Shown here: positions 51,490 to 59,976 of the stretch, piece after piece
How the letters are laid out: the number at the start of each line of letters is the position of its first letter
Position numbering within the stretch: the stretch's first letter is position 1
Source of the DNA: Millionella massiliensis
GTDB lineage: Bacteria > Bacteroidota > Bacteroidia > Bacteroidales > Rikenellaceae
DNA: 64,000 nucleotides
Assembly: GCF_900104655.1 (NCBI RefSeq)
Contig: NZ_FNWD01000002.1
Span: 2,712,246 to 2,776,245 of the forward strand
Direction of reading: 5' to 3'
Program-made: the position numbers and the translations under genes
Notes under the pieces: model-generated
What the model saw: the letters and a program-made list of their open reading frames with translations, nothing else
Told to the model about the DNA's origin: nothing
The model's database searches: none

Positions 51490-52959
51490 TCAGAAGCGTA
51501 CCTTCAGGGCGAGTCCGTAGGAGCTTCCCTGCGAGGGGCTCACGGTTCGTCCGTTGAAGCGGGTGTCGATCATGGTCGGCTGGACGCGGACGGTCAGGTC
51601 TTCGTCGACGTCCCAGTTCTTGAGTGAGGCGATCACGTAGGTGTCGATCACGCTGAGCAGGTAGGTGGCGGCCATCCCGATGATGGCCAGGTCGCGGTCG
51701 CGACGGTAGGCGTTCCGCACGTCGGCGAGCAGCTCGGCCGAGTAACGGCCGTTGAATTCGTCGACGGTGGAGGGGTTGCCGTCGGTCAGGGCGTTGTACG
51801 CTGTTTTGTAGCGCTGGTAGTTGCGGTTGTTGTAGTCGATGACGGTGGCCAGGGCGATGAATCCGCCGTAGTAGACCGGGATCCTCCAGTAGGTCTTGGT
51901 GTAGACGAAGCCCATGCCGGGGAAGACGGCGGCCAGGGTGGTGGCCTTGCGGACAGGATCGATCGGGCCGCGGTAGTTGAACACGGCGTCGGCTACGAAG
52001 TAGAGGTACGTGGCGCCGGCCATGGCGAACATGATGGTTTGTCCGCTGCCGGCGTTGCGCATTCGGGTGCGGGCCTGTTTCTGGGCTTCGGGCGGGAGGC
52101 GCAGATCGACGGCACGCTGATAGTCGGCTTTATACTCCTTGTATTTGCTGTGGAACAGCAGGCCGCCGGTGAGGAACCCTCCCACGCCGCCGTAGAGGAT
52201 GGGAAGTTTCCAGGGCTGACGGTTGTAGATCTGTCCGAAGCCAGGGGCTACGAGCGACAGGATGGTGTGTTTGCCGGCCGAGATGGTGTCCTGCGTGATG
52301 CGGAATTTCGGTTTGAAGAGCAGGGCGGAGTCGGCGGCGGTGAGCAGTCGTCCCGAGGCGCCGAGGTGTGCCGTATCGACTGTGGGGTATTCCAGACCGG
52401 TCAGCCGGAACGGTGCGCGCCACAGCACGGAGTCGGGATAGGCGGCGATGAGCAGCGAGTCGCTGAACTGTTGGGCGATGATCGAGTCTGCAGCCTGGCG
52501 ATAGGCCGGGAGGTCGGCGAAGCCGGCCTGTTGCACCACGAGGCTGTCGGGGCGCAGGGTGGTGCGGACGTAGCGGGCGCGGCGGGCGATACTGTCCTGA
52601 ATGGCGTCGAGTGGATTGCCTTTCTGGCCGGACGTGACGCGAACGTGTTGGCCGACGGCCAGTCCGTCCATCTCCTTGACCCGTTCGTTGAGTTGTTTGC
52701 GCTGGTCGTGGGTCAGGTCCTGTTTCATCAACCGTTTGATCTGCTGTTTCCGGGCTTTTTCTTCGGCTTTGCGGAGCTTGCGGAGGCTCTTGGCATCCAG
52801 CGTGGTGCTGTCCTGCGGCAGGTCGAGCGCGGGTACGGTGATGGGATTTCCGTCGGCTGCTGCGGGGGTGGCCAGGCAGGCCAACAGCAACAGCAGACTG
52901 ACCCCGAACAGCAGTGCGGGGTGACGGCGGGGCGGGTATGTGGTGCGGCGGTGGCGCAT
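51490..52959 (-). CDS. DUF5683 membrane protein
   Basis: 489 residues. An N-terminal signal/anchor (LLFGVSLLLLLACLATPAAA) is followed by a charged coiled-coil stretch (LRKLRKAEEKARKQQIKRLM) and a linker. The DUF5683 core begins near residue 225: ILSLVAPGFGQIYNRQPWKL and PILYGGVGGFLTGG, then a second copy of the motif at TLAAVFPGMGFVYTKTYWRI and PVYYGGFIALATVIDYNN. The end carries two more hydrophobic segments. The function is unknown. Its ATG overlaps the parB stop (TAATG), and in Bacteroidota this gene routinely follows parAB and precedes a LysM transglycosylase. Confidence 0.82.
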   Translation of the reverse strand: MRHRRTTYPPRRHPALLFGVSLLLLLACLATPAAADGNPITVPALDLPQDSTTLDAKSLRKLRKAEEKARKQQIKRLMKQDLTHDQRKQLNERVKEMDGLAVGQHVRVTSGQKGNPLDAIQDSIARRARYVRTTLRPDSLVVQQAGFADLPAYRQAADSIIAQQFSDSLLIAAYPDSVLWRAPFRLTGLEYPTVDTAHLGASGRLLTAADSALLFKPKFRITQDTISAGKHTILSLVAPGFGQIYNRQPWKLPILYGGVGGFLTGGLLFHSKYKEYKADYQRAVDLRLPPEAQKQARTRMRNAGSGQTIMFAMAGATYLYFVADAVFNYRGPIDPVRKATTLAAVFPGMGFVYTKTYWRIPVYYGGFIALATVIDYNNRNYQRYKTAYNALTDGNPSTVDEFNGRYSAELLADVRNAYRRDRDLAIIGMAATYLLSVIDTYVIASLKNWDVDEDLTVRVQPTMIDTRFNGRTVSPSQGSSYGLALKVRF

Positions 52960-53897
52960 TAGTTCTGTCCGGAGAGTTGTTCGAGGCGGCTGAGTATCTC
53001 TTTTACCTGGTCGTCGGATTCGAAGTCGATGACGATTTTGCCTTGTACGGTGGTCTGACCGTTTTTACCGGCGGTCGATTTGCGTTTGATGCTGATCCGG
53101 CTGCCGACCAGCGGTTCGAGGCGTTCGACCAGTCGGGAGTAGTATTCCGGGTATTCGGTGTTGTCTTTGCCGGTTCGGGCCTTGGCGGGGGCCAGGGCCT
53201 GTTGGACGGCGATTTCGGTCTGACGCACGGAGAGGTGCCCCTTCACGATGCGGGCGAGCATGGCGAGCTGCTGGCGTTCGCCGGGCAGACCGAGCAGGGC
53301 GCGGGCGTGGCCCATGGTGATCATGTCGTTGTTCAGGGCGCTTTGGATCTGGGCGGGCAGGCGCAGCAGGCGGATGTAGTTGGCGATGGTGGAGCGTTTC
53401 TTGCCGACGCGTTCGGCCAGGATCTCCTGCGTGAGGGAGCATTCGTCGATCAGCCGCTGGAGCGACAGGGCCACTTCGATGGCGCCGAGGTCTTCGCGCT
53501 GGATGTTTTCGACCAGCGCCATCTCGAGCAGGGTCTGGTCGTTGGCTTCGCGGATGTAGGCGGGGATGGTGTCCATGCCGGCCATCTGCGAGGCGCGGAA
53601 ACGGCGTTCGCCGCTGATGATCATGTATTCGGGACCGTTTTCGGCCGGGTTCTCGATGCGTTTGACGGTGATGGGCTGGATCACGCCCAGACGAGAGATG
53701 GATTGGGCCAGCTCGTCGAGGGTCTCTTCGTCGAACAGCGTGCGGGGTTGGGCGGGGTTGGGGGTGATGCGGCTGAGCTCGATGTCGGCCACAGTGTTGT
53801 CGCGTCGCGAGGCGGCGGTCTGTTTGGGGATGTTCAGCTCTTCGATTTCGAATATGGCGCCCAGTCCTTTGCCGAGCCCGGTGGTTTTCGGTTTCAT
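52959..53897 (-). CDS. parB: Chromosome-partitioning protein ParB
   Basis: 312 residues. The N-terminal tip is GLGKGLGAIFEIEE. CTPase/ParB boxes are ITPNPAQPRTLFDEETLDEL, VIQPITVKRIE and YMIISGERRFRASQMAG. HTH: LTQEILAERVGKKRSTIANY. The C-terminal dimerisation helix is KEILSRLEQLSG. It binds parS and spreads as a CTP clamp. No parS-like palindrome was noticed in the window. Confidence 0.95.
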   Translation of the reverse strand: MKPKTTGLGKGLGAIFEIEELNIPKQTAASRRDNTVADIELSRITPNPAQPRTLFDEETLDELAQSISRLGVIQPITVKRIENPAENGPEYMIISGERRFRASQMAGMDTIPAYIREANDQTLLEMALVENIQREDLGAIEVALSLQRLIDECSLTQEILAERVGKKRSTIANYIRLLRLPAQIQSALNNDMITMGHARALLGLPGERQQLAMLARIVKGHLSVRQTEIAVQQALAPAKARTGKDNTEYPEYYSRLVERLEPLVGSRISIKRKSTAGKNGQTTVQGKIVIDFESDDQVKEILSRLEQLSGQN

Positions 53898-53953
53898 AGG
53901 TTGTATACTCTCGTGCCTGTTGTCGGGGTGTTGGGTTGGTTAAATATGAGGGG

Positions 53954-54721
53954 TTATGCGTTGCCGTTGCGTTCGAGGAACTCACGGGCCAGGTTCAGGT
54001 AGTTGATGCTGCCGCTGCTGGAGGCGTCGTACGTGATGACGGGTTTGCCATAGCTGGGCGATTCACTTAAACGGGTATTGCGCTGAATAATTGTGCGGAA
54101 TACGAGGTTTCCGAAGTGGTTGCGCACTTCGCCCACCACCTGGTTGGCCAGCCGCAGACGCGAGTCGTACATCGTCAGCAGGAATCCTTCGATCTCCAGA
54201 CCGGGGTTCAGACCGGCTTTGACCATCTTGATGGTATTGAGCAGTTTGCCAAGTCCTTCGAGGGCGAAGTATTCGCACTGGACGGGGATGATGACGCTGT
54301 CGGCGGCGATCAGCGCGTTGAGGGTGAGCATCCCCAGCGAGGGCGAGCAGTCGATGACGATATAGTCGTAGTCGCCCCGGACGGTGTCGAGCAGGCTTTT
54401 CATCCGGAACTGGCCGCCTTCCATGCCGGCGAGCTCGGTCTCGGCTCCCACGAGGTTGATGTTCGAGGGGAGCAGGTGGAGGTTGGCGATTTCGGGCGAG
54501 GGGAGGATCGAGGGGATCAGTTCGGCCTGACCGGTCAGCACGGTGTAGGTGTTGAACTCGCCGGGCTCGAAACCGAGACCGGAGGTGGAGTTGGCCTGCG
54601 GGTCGGCGTCGACCAGCAGCACGCGTTTCTCCAGTACGGCCAGCGAGGCGGCCAGGTTGATGGAGGTGGTGGTCTTTCCGACACCTCCTTTCTGGTTGGC
54701 AAGGGCAACGATTTTTCCCAT
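53954..54721 (-). CDS. parA: Chromosome-partitioning ATPase ParA (Soj)
   Basis: 255 residues from MGKIVALANQKGGVGKTTTS, with an AGAGGAAAG-like SD upstream. Deviant Walker A QKGGVGKTT, RVLLVDADPQANSTSGLGF, YDYIVIDCSPSLGMLTLNAL and PVQCEYFALEGLGKLLNTIK. An in-frame upstream extension to 55051 is Arg/Pro-rich and not protein-like. The gap to parB is 56 bp; same operon. Confidence 0.95.
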   Translation of the reverse strand: MGKIVALANQKGGVGKTTTSINLAASLAVLEKRVLLVDADPQANSTSGLGFEPGEFNTYTVLTGQAELIPSILPSPEIANLHLLPSNINLVGAETELAGMEGGQFRMKSLLDTVRGDYDYIVIDCSPSLGMLTLNALIAADSVIIPVQCEYFALEGLGKLLNTIKMVKAGLNPGLEIEGFLLTMYDSRLRLANQVVGEVRNHFGNLVFRTIIQRNTRLSESPSYGKPVITYDASSSGSINYLNLAREFLERNGNA

Positions 54722-54792
54722 ATCTCTTCTCTTTCCTCTGAATGCAACTAAACGAATGTTCTGACGCGGACGGCGCGGGGGGGCCGATCTTT

Positions 54793-54828
54793 GTGCTGTG
54801 CCGGTTCTCTGTGCTGTGCCGGTGCTCA
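54793..54828. repeat. 18-bp tandem duplication in the parA leader
   Basis: Two copies of GTGCTGTGCCGGTTCTCT (54793-54810) and GTGCTGTGCCGGTGCTCA (54811-54828) lie side by side, 70 bp ahead of parA. Confidence 0.6.
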
Positions 54829-55065
54829 GCGGGGCGGTTCTCTGCGGGGACGGTGCCCATAAGGGGACGCTCACTCGACGGGGCATCGGCTTCTGTCTCA
54901 CGGGTTTGAATCCGATACCCGTTCGAACGGCCTGCGGCTCTTTTGGGGGTGTCCGGAGACCTTTTGTGTGCCCGTTCGGGCACTTTCCCAATGCTCTGTT
55001 CGCGTTTTCGGGGCACGAAATCGAACGGCTGGCGCGTCGTTGAAAGAACATTTTATTTCAAATTA

Positions 55066-55073
55066 CAAAAATA
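55066..55073 (-). promoter_or_regulatory. Possible -7 box for parA
   Basis: TATTTTTG on the minus strand fits TAnnTTTG and marks the border between AT-rich and GC-rich DNA, but it would give a leader of about 340 bases. No -33 element seen. Confidence 0.3.
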
Positions 55074-55669
55074 GCTTTTTTCCCGGACTTCGCGTCTATG
55101 CTTTTTTCGTTGGCGGCGAATATGCGTTCCGAACGTTCGGTTTTACAGGGAGATCGGCGTTCGAATGATTTTGTGGAGAGCAGAGCTGAAGACGGAGAGG
55201 GTGTAACGGAAGTTGGATTGAGAATTCTTCAACCTCGAGAAACGAGGCTGCGGTTGAAATTTGGGGTGGGGCAGCTCGTCGGGCGATTGTACGGCTTTCT
55301 GGACTGCATGGGAAACTTGGGCGCACAACGCAACCAAAACAGAAACAGAACATGACGAAAGAATTTGGGCATGATTGTGTATGGGGGCATAGTCGAGTGT
55401 ATTGGGATGCTGAAAATTTGTGGGTTTTGTCTCGAGGCGCGTGGCGAAAAGTTACGGTGTCGGATTATCGGACCCCAAAAATATGGGGGGTGAAAAATCA
55501 AATTTTTTCGGAGCGGCGTCGGCTGCTCTGATGAATGGCCGCAGGACTTGGAAAATCGGACTGTTTCGGGATTGCGGTGTCGTTCCGGGGGCTTGGAATA
55601 TTTCCGTTTTTGTGTGCCGTGAAAGGTGAAAGACCTGAATTTTGGTCGAAAAGTCCGGACAGGTTTTCG
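55074..55669. other. Gene-free stretch between parA and the kinase gene
   Basis: About 600 bp without a credible ORF on either strand; the longest frames are Arg/Ser-rich. No replication-origin features (DnaA-box clusters) or parS palindromes were recognised, though this position beside parAB would make them worth searching for. Confidence 0.4.
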
Positions 55670-55677
55670 TACTTTTG
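55670..55677 (+). promoter_or_regulatory. -7 box for the diacylglycerol-kinase-like gene
   Basis: TACTTTTG fits TAnnTTTG, 23 bp before the ATG at 55700. A TTTG lies 25 bp upstream (55641), wider than usual. Confidence 0.5.
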
Positions 55678-55699
55678 CGACAGCAAGCAAAAAACGAAG

Positions 55700-56668
55700 A
55701 TGCCGATGAGTTTCGACCTATCGCAACGGTGGGCGGCAATTGTCAACCCCGTGGCCGGCAGCGGCCGGGGACTGACCGACTGGCCGCAGATCAGCGGTCT
55801 GCTCCGCGACGAGGGGATCGCCGTGGATGCCATGTTCACGCTGCACAAGTACCACGCCACCGAACTGACCGTAACGGCCATTCGGCAGGGCTACCGTCGT
55901 ATTATCGTCGTGGGCGGCGACGGGACGATACACGAGACGGTCAACGGCATTTTCATTCAGCAGGAGTGCCCCACGACCGACGTACTGATCGCCGTGATCG
56001 CCGTCGGTACCGGTAACGACTGGATCCGGATGTTCGGCATTCCGCGCAACTACCGTGATGCCATTCGCTCGATCAAGGCCGGTCACGCTTTCCTGCAGGA
56101 TGTCGGTCGCGTGAGCTACTACGAATCGAAGGTGCACCAGGTCCGCTATCAGGCCAATGTGGCCGGCGTGGGCTACGACGCCGCCGTCTGTCGGGGATTC
56201 AACCGGCTGAAGGAGAAAGGGTGTCGGGGCAAGTGGATATACGTCTTCAGCGCGTTTCGCGAAGCGGTGCGTTACCGCACGCGCCGGGTGCGGATCGAGG
56301 TGGACGGCGAGGAGGTCTTTAATGGAAAACTTTTCACCGGCACGATCGGTATCTGCAAATACACCGCCGGCGGGTTGACCCAAACCCCCAACGCCGTGGC
56401 CGACGACGGGCTGTTCGACCTGACTGTGATTCCGGCCATGAACCGGGTGCGGCTCTTCAGCCGTTTCCGCGTGGTCTACACCGGTGACATCTACGATATT
56501 CCGCGCATTTCGCTCTTCCGCGGGGGAAACATCCGGATTCATGCCGATCGTCCCATCCGGCTGGAGATTGACGGCGAGATTCTGGGGTATTCCGATTTTG
56601 AATTTCAGATCGTGGAACGGGCCGTGCGTGTGGTCGTAAGCGAGAAGTTTATTCGCGATCAGTTGTAA
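55700..56668 (+). CDS. Diacylglycerol/lipid kinase family protein (YegS-like)
   Basis: 322 residues from MPMSFDLSQRW; the longer frame upstream overlaps the promoter. The N-terminal catalytic domain shows AAIVNPVAGSGRGLTDWPQI, RIIVVGGDGTIHETVNGIF with the GGDGT ATP motif, and VIAVGTGNDWIRMFGIP. The C-terminal beta-domain has YQANVAGVGYDAAVCRGFN, GICKYTAGGLTQTPNAVADD and GLFDLTVI. It phosphorylates diacylglycerol or a related lipid at the inner membrane. Transcribed alone on this strand after parA. Confidence 0.9.
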   Translation: MPMSFDLSQRWAAIVNPVAGSGRGLTDWPQISGLLRDEGIAVDAMFTLHKYHATELTVTAIRQGYRRIIVVGGDGTIHETVNGIFIQQECPTTDVLIAVIAVGTGNDWIRMFGIPRNYRDAIRSIKAGHAFLQDVGRVSYYESKVHQVRYQANVAGVGYDAAVCRGFNRLKEKGCRGKWIYVFSAFREAVRYRTRRVRIEVDGEEVFNGKLFTGTIGICKYTAGGLTQTPNAVADDGLFDLTVIPAMNRVRLFSRFRVVYTGDIYDIPRISLFRGGNIRIHADRPIRLEIDGEILGYSDFEFQIVERAVRVVVSEKFIRDQL

Positions 56669-56684
56669 ACCCGACCGGGGCGTT

Positions 56685-56713
56685 GCGGGGCTGTGCGTTT
56701 TGCGGAGCCCCGC
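56685..56713 (+). terminator. GC-rich hairpin after the kinase gene
   Basis: A GCGGGGCT/AGCCCCGC stem (56685-56692 with 56706-56713) lies 17 bp after the stop. No T-tract, so termination is uncertain. The remaining 250 bp to the next gene hold nothing recognisable. Confidence 0.4.
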
Positions 56714-56968
56714 CGGTGAAAGAGATAGAGGAGAACAACTGGGCGGGGAGAATGCTTGCAGCAGGGGATTCTGAAAGGAGCTTGCGCAACGGGGTAGTGA
56801 AGACGCTCTTCGGGGCGTTGTGGGTGGGGAAACTGCCGGTGGTAATACAGTGAGGCTGGTGTGTCTCAACCGTTGTATGTCGAAAACTCGGCGGCTCTTT
56901 AATGAGCGGCCCCCCAATGATTAGTCCCCAAGATAATAGTTTGGGATATAGAATAACGCGAACCGGAT

Positions 56969-57937
56969 ATGAAAAAGATCGTATGGAGCCTCTGTCTGTT
57001 GCTGTCGGCGTGGAGCATGGCGCTTTGTGCCGCCGAGAAGGTGCGCTTTGTGCTTTACACCGATCTGCACCAGGATCTGATTCCGGGGCGAGCCGAGGCG
57101 TTGCGCGAGATTGTTCGTGTGGCGGAAAAAAACAGAGCCGATTTTTTGATCGATCTAGGCGATCTGGCCTTTCCGCAGCCTGCGAACCGAGTGATTCGCG
57201 AGATTCTCGACTCATCGTCCGTCCCGGTCTATCACGTACTGGGCAACCACGATATGGATCGTTCCGACAAACAGACCTATATGGACTTTTTCAGCATGAG
57301 CGCCGCGAATTATGCCTTCGACATCGGTTCGTTCCGCTTCATTGTGCTCGATACCAACTATTTCCTCGACAGCGAGGGACGGGAACACCCCTATGCCAAC
57401 AGTAACTATTACGGTCAACCGAAACTCGGCCTGGTAGGAGGCGGACAACTGGAGTGGCTGCGCGGCTTGTTGGCCGATACCTCCAAGATTGTCATGATCT
57501 TCAGCCACACGCCGCTTAACGACCGTTATGATCATGTCGAGCAGTACGCATTCATCCATCGGATGCTGCTCGAGGCCCGCGACCGGGGGGTGCGGATTGC
57601 AGCCGTGGTCGGCGGACACAACCACAGTGACAACCATTTTGAGATCGACGGAATCCACTACCTGCAGATGAACAGCGTCAGCTACATTTGGGGTGGAGAA
57701 GCCTTCGCCAGTCGGGAACACTATCCCGATTCGGTCTATCGAAAATACTCCAATCTGCAATATTGTGTGCCGTATGCCGTTCCTTTATATGCGATTTTCA
57801 CGATCGATACGCGCGGGCGTCTGACGATCGAAGGCGTCGAGGGACGCTACCTGCCCCCGCTGCCCGATACCGCGAAGCTGGCCGAACAGCCCTACTACTA
57901 TTCGCCCTCGCAAGATGATCGCAAACTGAGATTCTGA
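56969..57937 (+). CDS. Secreted calcineurin-like metallophosphoesterase
   Basis: 322 residues; signal MKKIVWSLCLLLSAWSMALC. Metal-binding blocks in order: FVLYTDLHQD (D-x-H), DFLIDLGDLAFP (GD), VYHVLGNHDMD (GNHD), IVMIFSHTPLND (H) and VGGHNHSDN (GH-x-H). It is a periplasmic or extracellular phosphatase or phosphodiesterase of unknown substrate, like the purple-acid-phosphatase-type proteins of Bacteroidota. It is followed after 37 bp by the serine hydrolase gene on the same strand. Confidence 0.9.
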   Translation: MKKIVWSLCLLLSAWSMALCAAEKVRFVLYTDLHQDLIPGRAEALREIVRVAEKNRADFLIDLGDLAFPQPANRVIREILDSSSVPVYHVLGNHDMDRSDKQTYMDFFSMSAANYAFDIGSFRFIVLDTNYFLDSEGREHPYANSNYYGQPKLGLVGGGQLEWLRGLLADTSKIVMIFSHTPLNDRYDHVEQYAFIHRMLLEARDRGVRIAAVVGGHNHSDNHFEIDGIHYLQMNSVSYIWGGEAFASREHYPDSVYRKYSNLQYCVPYAVPLYAIFTIDTRGRLTIEGVEGRYLPPLPDTAKLAEQPYYYSPSQDDRKLRF

Positions 57938-57974
57938 CCCCCAAAAAAAAGATTTGCCGAACCCCCTGAACCCC

Positions 57975-59447
57975 ATGAGTCACCGTCCCGTATACAAACC
58001 CTATCCGCCTCGAGCTTCCTATACGCCACCCGGTCCTGCACCGATCAATCAGCCGGCCGGTCCCGGAGCCGGTCCGCACCGTCCCAGACCGTCGAAGCGG
58101 AAAAAAAGAAGACTGAAAAAGAGTGTCAAACGCTTCTTTTGGATTGCCGGGACATTGATTCTAATTCTGATCGTTCGTCCGTGGCGCTGGTTGGCTTCCG
58201 AAGAACGGCAGCAGGTGGCCGCGACGCCCCAACCCGTACAGGTCGATCCGGTGCCGTTGAACAAGATTCTCAGCAACGCTGACAGCGAGTTGCCCGAAGC
58301 GGTGAAGTTCGACCGGGCCGTGATGGCCTTCCTGCGTAAATGGGATCTGACCGGCGCATCGCTGGCCATCATGAAGGACGGCAACCTGATTTATGCCAAA
58401 GGTTACGGGTGGGCCGACCGCGAGGATGGCGAACCGATGGAGGTGCGACACATCCTGCGCGTGGCGTCGATTTCGAAACTGATCACGGCCACGGCGGTCA
58501 TGAAGCTCTGGGAACAGGGAAAGCTGCAACTTGAAGGGCAGGTGTTTGGCCCGAACGGAATTCTGAATGACGAGCGTTTCAGCCACTATACGGACAAACG
58601 GATGGAACAGGTGACGGTCGAGCAGTTGTTGAGGCATCGGGGCGGGTTCTCGGTACGTGCCGGCGATCCGATGTTCAACTGGCAGCTCGTGGAGCGGGTG
58701 TTGAAACGCCAGCCCCCATACGATATGAATGATTACGTGGAGTATGCCACCCGCAGCGGGTTGGGTTACCGGCCCGGTGGGCGTACCTATTATTCGAACC
58801 TGGGGTATGTGGTGCTGTCGAAGGTGATCGAGAAGGTGTCGGGCGTGCCTTATGAACGGTATGTGCAGGACAGCATTCTTGCGCCGGCCGGTTGCTACGA
58901 TATGCACATCGGGCGGAGTCGCCACGAGGATAAGTTCCCCAACGAGGTCCGTTATTACGAGACGAAGGAGGCCGAACCGGTGCCTGCCTGCGACGGCTCG
59001 GGCCAGATGGTGGCCAAGAGTAACGGCGGCAACGATATTTCGGGGCTGAGCGGTGCCGGTGGATGGGTTGCTTCGCCGACCGAATTGCTGCGTTTTGTGG
59101 CGGCCATTGACGGAGACCCGTCGCGGAAGGATATTCTCAAACCGGAGACCGTTCGCCGCATGACGCAGGAGACGAAAGGGATGTTGCCGATCGGGTGGAT
59201 GCACGCGAAGGCCGACGGAACGTGGTCGCGCACGGGCTCGATGTCGGGAACGAACGCCCTTTTGCGCAAGCAGAGCAACGGGTATGTTTGGGTGTTCGTA
59301 ACCAATACGAGCAGTTGGAAAGGATCGCGTTTCCACGGTTATATCAGTTCGATGTTGCGTCAGGCATTCGGCAAAGTGGAGGAGTGGCCCGAAAAGGATA
59401 TGTTCGAGGCCGACAGTCTGATGGGGTCGGAAAACGAGATGCCGTAA
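57975..59447 (+). CDS. Beta-lactamase-fold serine hydrolase (class C/PBP4-like), membrane-anchored
   Basis: 490 residues from the ATG at 57975; a TTG seven codons upstream is less likely. A Pro-rich cytosolic tail (PAPINQPAGPGAG) leads to a basic stretch (SKRKKRRLKKSVKRF) and a membrane segment (FWIAGTLILILIV). The catalytic domain shows RVASISKLITATAVMKLWEQ with S-x-S-K, RTYYSNLGYVVLSKVIEKVS with Y-S-N, and WSRTGSMSG where class C enzymes have KTG/HTG. It is probably a D-aminopeptidase, esterase or peptidoglycan hydrolase rather than a beta-lactamase. Confidence 0.88.
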   Translation: MSHRPVYKPYPPRASYTPPGPAPINQPAGPGAGPHRPRPSKRKKRRLKKSVKRFFWIAGTLILILIVRPWRWLASEERQQVAATPQPVQVDPVPLNKILSNADSELPEAVKFDRAVMAFLRKWDLTGASLAIMKDGNLIYAKGYGWADREDGEPMEVRHILRVASISKLITATAVMKLWEQGKLQLEGQVFGPNGILNDERFSHYTDKRMEQVTVEQLLRHRGGFSVRAGDPMFNWQLVERVLKRQPPYDMNDYVEYATRSGLGYRPGGRTYYSNLGYVVLSKVIEKVSGVPYERYVQDSILAPAGCYDMHIGRSRHEDKFPNEVRYYETKEAEPVPACDGSGQMVAKSNGGNDISGLSGAGGWVASPTELLRFVAAIDGDPSRKDILKPETVRRMTQETKGMLPIGWMHAKADGTWSRTGSMSGTNALLRKQSNGYVWVFVTNTSSWKGSRFHGYISSMLRQAFGKVEEWPEKDMFEADSLMGSENEMP

Positions 59448-59460
59448 TTCGAGGGGGTAG

Positions 59461-59530
59461 TCGGATAGCCTGAAACGGATAGTTCGGAACGGATGGCTTG
59501 CGTCAGATGGCTCGCGTCGGATTGTTTGAA
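59461..59530 (+). repeat. Five tandem 14-bp repeats after the serine hydrolase gene
   Basis: Units TCGGATAGCCTGAA, ACGGATAGTTCGGA, ACGGATGGCTTGCG, TCAGATGGCTCGCG and TCGGATTGTTTGAA follow without spacers. Looser copies (GGATAGTCTG, GAATGGCTGG) continue to about 59620. Confidence 0.65.
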
Positions 59531-59894
59531 AGTGGCGAGGCCGAATTGCTGGCGGAGGGTCCGGAATTGGCTGGCTCGAATGGTTGGAGCGGATAGTCTG
59601 GGAATGGCTGGCCTGAATTGATCCTCTGCGCTCTGTTACCGAGAAAAATGAGGAATGTTCTCTACTCCTGATTTGCTAATCTGATTCAGTTTGCTGACGC
59701 GGGCTTGTTTTTCCCGGACTTCGCAGTTCTCTTTTAGATAAGTTTTACAATAACGGAGTCGGTGTCCTGTAAACCGCCCGGTGAAAGTGCTTTTTGTCGG
59801 TGCAGCTTCAGATCCTGCTACCCGATGACCGGAGAACAATAATATGAGATTATACCTTACGTGAGTGAGGTGAATGATGCGTGAGGTGAATGAA
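59531..59894. other. Gene-free stretch
   Basis: Degenerate continuation of the GGATxGCTTG-like repeats to about 59620, then AT-rich DNA without a credible gene. A 17-base string TTTTTCCCGGACTTCGC at 59708 also occurs at 55078. Confidence 0.4.
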
Positions 59895-59935
59895 ACGAGA
59901 GCCCCGAAAGGAATGGTTCCTTTCGGGGCTCTCGT
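59895..59935. terminator. Strong bidirectional hairpin terminator
   Basis: A perfect 19-bp stem (59895-59913 with 59917-59935) with a TGG loop, TTTGA on the right and A-runs on the left, lies 41 bp after the stop of the sugar-binding lipoprotein gene. Confidence 0.8.
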
Positions 59936-59976
59936 TTTGAATTAAGCTGTTGGTCGTGAAAACAGGCCGCGGCAGG

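Noticed and set aside
54722-55051. N-terminal extension of ParA by about 110 residues
   Set aside because: Arg/Pro-rich and repeat-containing; ParA proteins begin at the Met just before KIVALANQKGG, which also has a good SD.
57975-59447. A true class C beta-lactamase
   Set aside because: It has a cytosolic Pro-rich tail with membrane anchor and RTG in place of KTG; the wider serine-hydrolase family is the safer call.
59708-59724. A 17-base string shared with 55078-55094 as a mobile-element end
   Set aside because: No transposase, no target duplication and no further similarity around the two copies.
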